DNA from: a virus
DNA: 31,626 nt
Reading direction: 5' to 3' (one strand)
IMG/VR virus record: IMGVR_UViG_3300046369_000002
Location: 1 to 31,626 of that record
Numbering within the stretch: the first letter of the stretch is position 1; each line of letters opens with the position of its first letter. Below are positions 29,202-31,626 of the stretch, piece after piece. A program made the translations under genes and the position numbers. The notes beneath the pieces were generated by a model. It was not told the DNA's origin, searched no databases, and saw nothing but the letters and a program-made list of their open reading frames with translations.

Positions 29202-29889
29202 ATTTACTTTTGTATAGCTTGGTAAAGGACTGAAAGAACTTAGTCGTTACTTTCTTTCTCTGTAGATCACTGCCTTCCTCAACAGCATGAGTCCAATCCT
29301 CTCTTTTAAAAGGCATTACTTGTATCAATGGTGTCCCTGGTGAATACAATGTTTCTTCCGCAGGTCCCTTATAAATAAAAGGAAAGTTTACTTCGGTAAG
29401 ACCATCAGTATCTACAATGGCTGGTAGTATTTCGAAGTCTCCTCTGTGGTAAAACGGGGAGAAGAAAAGGCAAGAGTACCCCGGAGGAGTTTCAATTCTC
29501 CAAGGGCTTACGAACTTAAAGATAAGACCCCCGTCAGTTTCTTCCGCCAATGGCGATCCGTGGACCTGCTCTCTCCTATGATCTGTTATTACCTCAACGT
29601 TTGAATCAGGCCAGTGAAAACCTAACGTTCCGTTGCTTCCTTTTTTGACCAAGAGTTCCTGCCACAAAGGTATGATGTACCCAGAAGTTAAAAAATCTTG
29701 AACCGGAACACACGCTTTGAGGGTGAGATACTTATCTACAACCCCGTTTATAGCCGTCACGTCCAACTTTCTTTGTGGTCCTATATGACGAGTCATATCT
29801 TTGTACCAATTAGGTACATGCTTTTTTGCAGGAGTTGGATGCTCTAACTCTATGTACTCTGGTTTTTGGGACGTGAATGTTATCTTCAT
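29176..29889 (-). CDS. Beta-rich conserved phage protein of unknown function
   Basis: The 237-residue protein begins KITFTSQKPEYIELEHPTPA. It has VPVQDFLTSGYIIPLWQEL, SPWRIETPPGYSCLFFSPFY, EVNFPFIYKGPA and GTPLIQVMPFKREDW, and a Lys-rich C terminus (KYHKKKVFL). The PPGYSCLF...PF and GTPxxQVxPFKRE blocks belong to a family frequent in cyanophages and pelagic phages; its function is not known to me. It may be distantly related to the product at 3181-3888. Its start overlaps the stop of the upstream gene by ATGA. It is the last gene of the replication-strand operon. Confidence 0.75.
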   Translation of the reverse strand: MKITFTSQKPEYIELEHPTPAKKHVPNWYKDMTRHIGPQRKLDVTAINGVVDKYLTLKACVPVQDFLTSGYIIPLWQELLVKKGSNGTLGFHWPDSNVEVITDHRREQVHGSPLAEETDGGLIFKFVSPWRIETPPGYSCLFFSPFYHRGDFEILPAIVDTDGLTEVNFPFIYKGPAEETLYSPGTPLIQVMPFKREDWTHAVEEGSDLQRKKVTTKFFQSFTKLYKSKYHKKKVFL

Positions 29890-30122
29890 TCATCTATCTC
29901 TCGATAGGTAAATCCTTCTCCTGTAACTGCTACATGTAGTCCTTTACCACCAAAGAGTTTTATAAGCTCGTCGGATTCCGCTTCGACTTCTGCTAATACC
30001 TCTCGATCTTTAAGGGCCGCAGCACAGTTTATAGCGATTGCTATGTAGTCTATGATGGCATCGATTTGTAATTGATGCATCTGTTTGAATCCTACAGTTT
30101 TAATGTCCTCTAGTTCCATCAT
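29886..30122 (-). CDS. Small helical protein downstream of DNA polymerase
   Basis: The ATG at 30122 overlaps the polymerase stop (ATGA) and has GGGGAG upstream, giving 78 residues; a longer frame to 30137 lacks support. The product is mostly helical and acidic: DIKTVGFKQMHQLQIDAIID, YIAIAINCAAALKDREVLAE, SDELIKLFGG, then a short beta tail (GLHVAVTGEGFTYREIDE). The arrangement suggests translational coupling to the polymerase, so a replication accessory role is possible. I do not recognise the family. Confidence 0.7.
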   Translation of the reverse strand: MMELEDIKTVGFKQMHQLQIDAIIDYIAIAINCAAALKDREVLAEVEAESDELIKLFGGKGLHVAVTGEGFTYREIDE

Positions 30123-31626
30123 TCTATTTCTCCCCAATGGTCTTTGATATCAACGTCGATCTTGGATGGGATTGCTAAAGGCATTCCGGTCTCCATGATT
30201 TCTTTTATTTTAGATGCCTGTTCGTCACTCTCAATACTAAAACATAACTCGTCGTGCACAGTAAGCATCGGAGTAAGTCCTTCGTTGTAGCAATCAAGCA
30301 TCGCCTTCTTAGTCTGGTCGGCTGCTGATCCTTGGATCAACTTGTTTAGTGCCTTGTATGTGAACGCTCTTCGTATGCCCCTGCCCCCAGGACCCCCGTA
30401 CTCCTTCACAGCTTCGTCGTAAGGCAGCGGTTTGCCTATTCCGAATGTCACAGGCTCCCAAAGGTGGAAGCGGCATCTACGGCCCATTAGAGTGCGTATC
30501 TGACCGTTCTTATCCCCCTGCTTAGTGGCAAGGTCTGCCAAACCTTTTACGAAAGGAACCTTCGTGTGGTGTCGGCTGATCAAATCCTTGGCTGCTTCTT
30601 TAGAAATCCCAAGCTGATCAGCTAGTTTTGCCACGCCCATACCGTACATGATTCCAAGGTTCACAGTCTTTGCTTGCTTACGAGTGATGTTTGCAAGGTC
30701 CGCTACCATTTGATGCAGGTCAACATCCCCTGTGTTAAACTCTGAAACGATCTGATCAACGATAGGATTGCGAATCGTGGACGGAACTAACGAAGCAAAG
30801 TGAACCAGTAACCTCGGCTCTTGGCTTGAGTAGTCAAACGATCCCCACTTCTGCCCCTCTTCGGGTATGAATATCCCCCGTATATAACGTTTGATATCTG
30901 GGTCCCGAGCAGGAAGCTGCTGTAGGTTTGGGTTTGAGGAAGAAAATCTTCCGGTAACCGTTCCCCCAGAATCCCTGCGGGTAGAGTGTAGCTCCGTGTG
31001 GATTCTTCCGTTGTGCTCATGACGCAGGATACTATCAATGAAAGTACTGTCGGCTTTGTCAAACTCTCTTAGCTTAACTAAGATCTGTGCAACTCTCTCC
31101 GGATGCTCGTTAAGAAAACTTTTTGTAAACGATGGAGCCCCTTTCTCTGTGCGAGGATATTCCATCTTCAACTTATCAAACATCTTTTGAATAGACGCAG
31201 ATGCCCAGATGTCTACTTCCATCCCTGCTTCTTTCTCCAACATCCCCCTAAGAAGTTTGCTTTGCTTTTGCAGAGCCTTTTTGTTTTCATCGGCTCGATC
31301 AAGATCAACACGCACACCCTTGGTTCTCATGTCCAAGATACACCGGATCAATCCTGTCTCCATGTTCCAGACATCCCACAACTCTTCTTTGTCCAGATGA
31401 ACTTTTAACGCAGTCCATAGTTTAAGTGTGGCTACCGCATCTTGTTCCGCATAATCCCCCACAAATTTAGGAGGGAGCTTATACATTTCAGACTTAGGGT
31501 TGACTCCGAAATCTGCAGCCGCCGCCTTGAGTAGCTGTTCATTCTTTCGAACCCCTGCATAATCACGGGCCATAGCATCTAGGCCAAACGACCAACGGTT
31601 CTCATCAACCAAGGCTCCGGTCACCA
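30119..31626 (-). CDS. polA: DNA polymerase I family A, C-terminal 501 residues (5'-partial)
   Basis: The visible chain continues beyond the window end. The first ~75 residues are the end of the 3'-5' exonuclease domain (DYAEQDAVATLKLW contains the YAxxD Exo III motif). The polymerase domain has TGRFSSSNPNLQQLP, motif A (DYSSQEPR, Asp264), motif B (RKQAKTVNLGIMYG, Arg315 and Lys319, Tyr327) and motif C (HDE, 457-459). All catalytic residues are present. The position matching E. coli Phe762 is Leu323 (complement of 30656-30658). Numbering counts from the first full codon in view. It copies the phage genome; it is transcribed opposite to the late genes. Confidence 0.95.
   Translation of the reverse strand, partial: VTGALVDENRWSFGLDAMARDYAGVRKNEQLLKAAAADFGVNPKSEMYKLPPKFVGDYAEQDAVATLKLWTALKVHLDKEELWDVWNMETGLIRCILDMRTKGVRVDLDRADENKKALQKQSKLLRGMLEKEAGMEVDIWASASIQKMFDKLKMEYPRTEKGAPSFTKSFLNEHPERVAQILVKLREFDKADSTFIDSILRHEHNGRIHTELHSTRRDSGGTVTGRFSSSNPNLQQLPARDPDIKRYIRGIFIPEEGQKWGSFDYSSQEPRLLVHFASLVPSTIRNPIVDQIVSEFNTGDVDLHQMVADLANITRKQAKTVNLGIMYGMGVAKLADQLGISKEAAKDLISRHHTKVPFVKGLADLATKQGDKNGQIRTLMGRRCRFHLWEPVTFGIGKPLPYDEAVKEYGGPGGRGIRRAFTYKALNKLIQGSAADQTKKAMLDCYNEGLTPMLTVHDELCFSIESDEQASKIKEIMETGMPLAIPSKIDVDIKDHWGEIE

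Overview
The window is a contiguous piece of a tailed double-stranded DNA phage (Caudoviricetes). It most resembles a short-tailed marine phage of the broad HMO-2011 / marine-podovirus type. The evidence is the gene content: scaffold, HK97-fold-like coat protein, short-tail adaptors, a tail-nozzle-like protein, large internal virion proteins, several fibre genes, and a family-A DNA polymerase on the opposite strand. Many small proteins have the look of families common in cyanophages, roseophages and pelagic podoviruses. The phage assignment is strong. The subgroup and a marine alphaproteobacterial host are inferences. No integrase, tRNA, CRISPR array or insertion sequence was seen.

Layout of the + strand (3-29175). 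(a) 3-1933: four tightly coupled genes, three with Sec signal peptides, of unknown function; one product looks pilin/SCPU-like and one has an Ig-like, fimbrial-chaperone-like look. (b) 1933-4499: a membrane and lysis block with a TM/coiled-coil protein, an EF-hand membrane protein, a GTA-type 3-TM holin, an unknown beta-rich protein and a GH19 endolysin. (c) 4522-8541: a Cys-rich protein, a small helical protein, a GroES-like co-chaperonin, scaffold, an accessory protein, a putative decoration protein and the major capsid protein, closed by a strong UUCG terminator. (d) 8671-12483: small virion and connector proteins and two adaptor-like proteins. (e) 12502-17923: three fibre-type genes, a glycine-rich putative adhesin and a small follower; the first fibre ends in a self-cleaving S74 chaperone domain and carries a cupredoxin-like insertion. 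(f) 17920-19802: a small Cys-rich metal-binding-like protein and three consecutive, different 2OG-Fe(II) oxygenase-like proteins. (g) 19860-29175: a tail-nozzle-like protein followed by four small or medium and one 1371-residue internal virion (ejection-type) proteins.

The - strand (29176-31626) carries a beta-rich protein of unknown function, a 78-residue helical protein and the C-terminal 501 residues of a PolA whose start lies beyond the window. The two arms converge with abutting stop codons and no spacer.

The + strand reads as a late operon: lysis, capsid, connector, fibres, tail modification, and ejection proteins. Portal and terminase are not in the window, although portal would normally sit next to scaffold; they probably lie before position 1. 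The points most worth following up are the exported-protein cluster at the left edge, the type-1-copper-like ligand set in the tail fibre, the triple oxygenase cassette beside the receptor-binding genes, the mirrored NPYL motifs at both ends of the large ejection protein, and Leu at the PolA position equivalent to E. coli Phe762.
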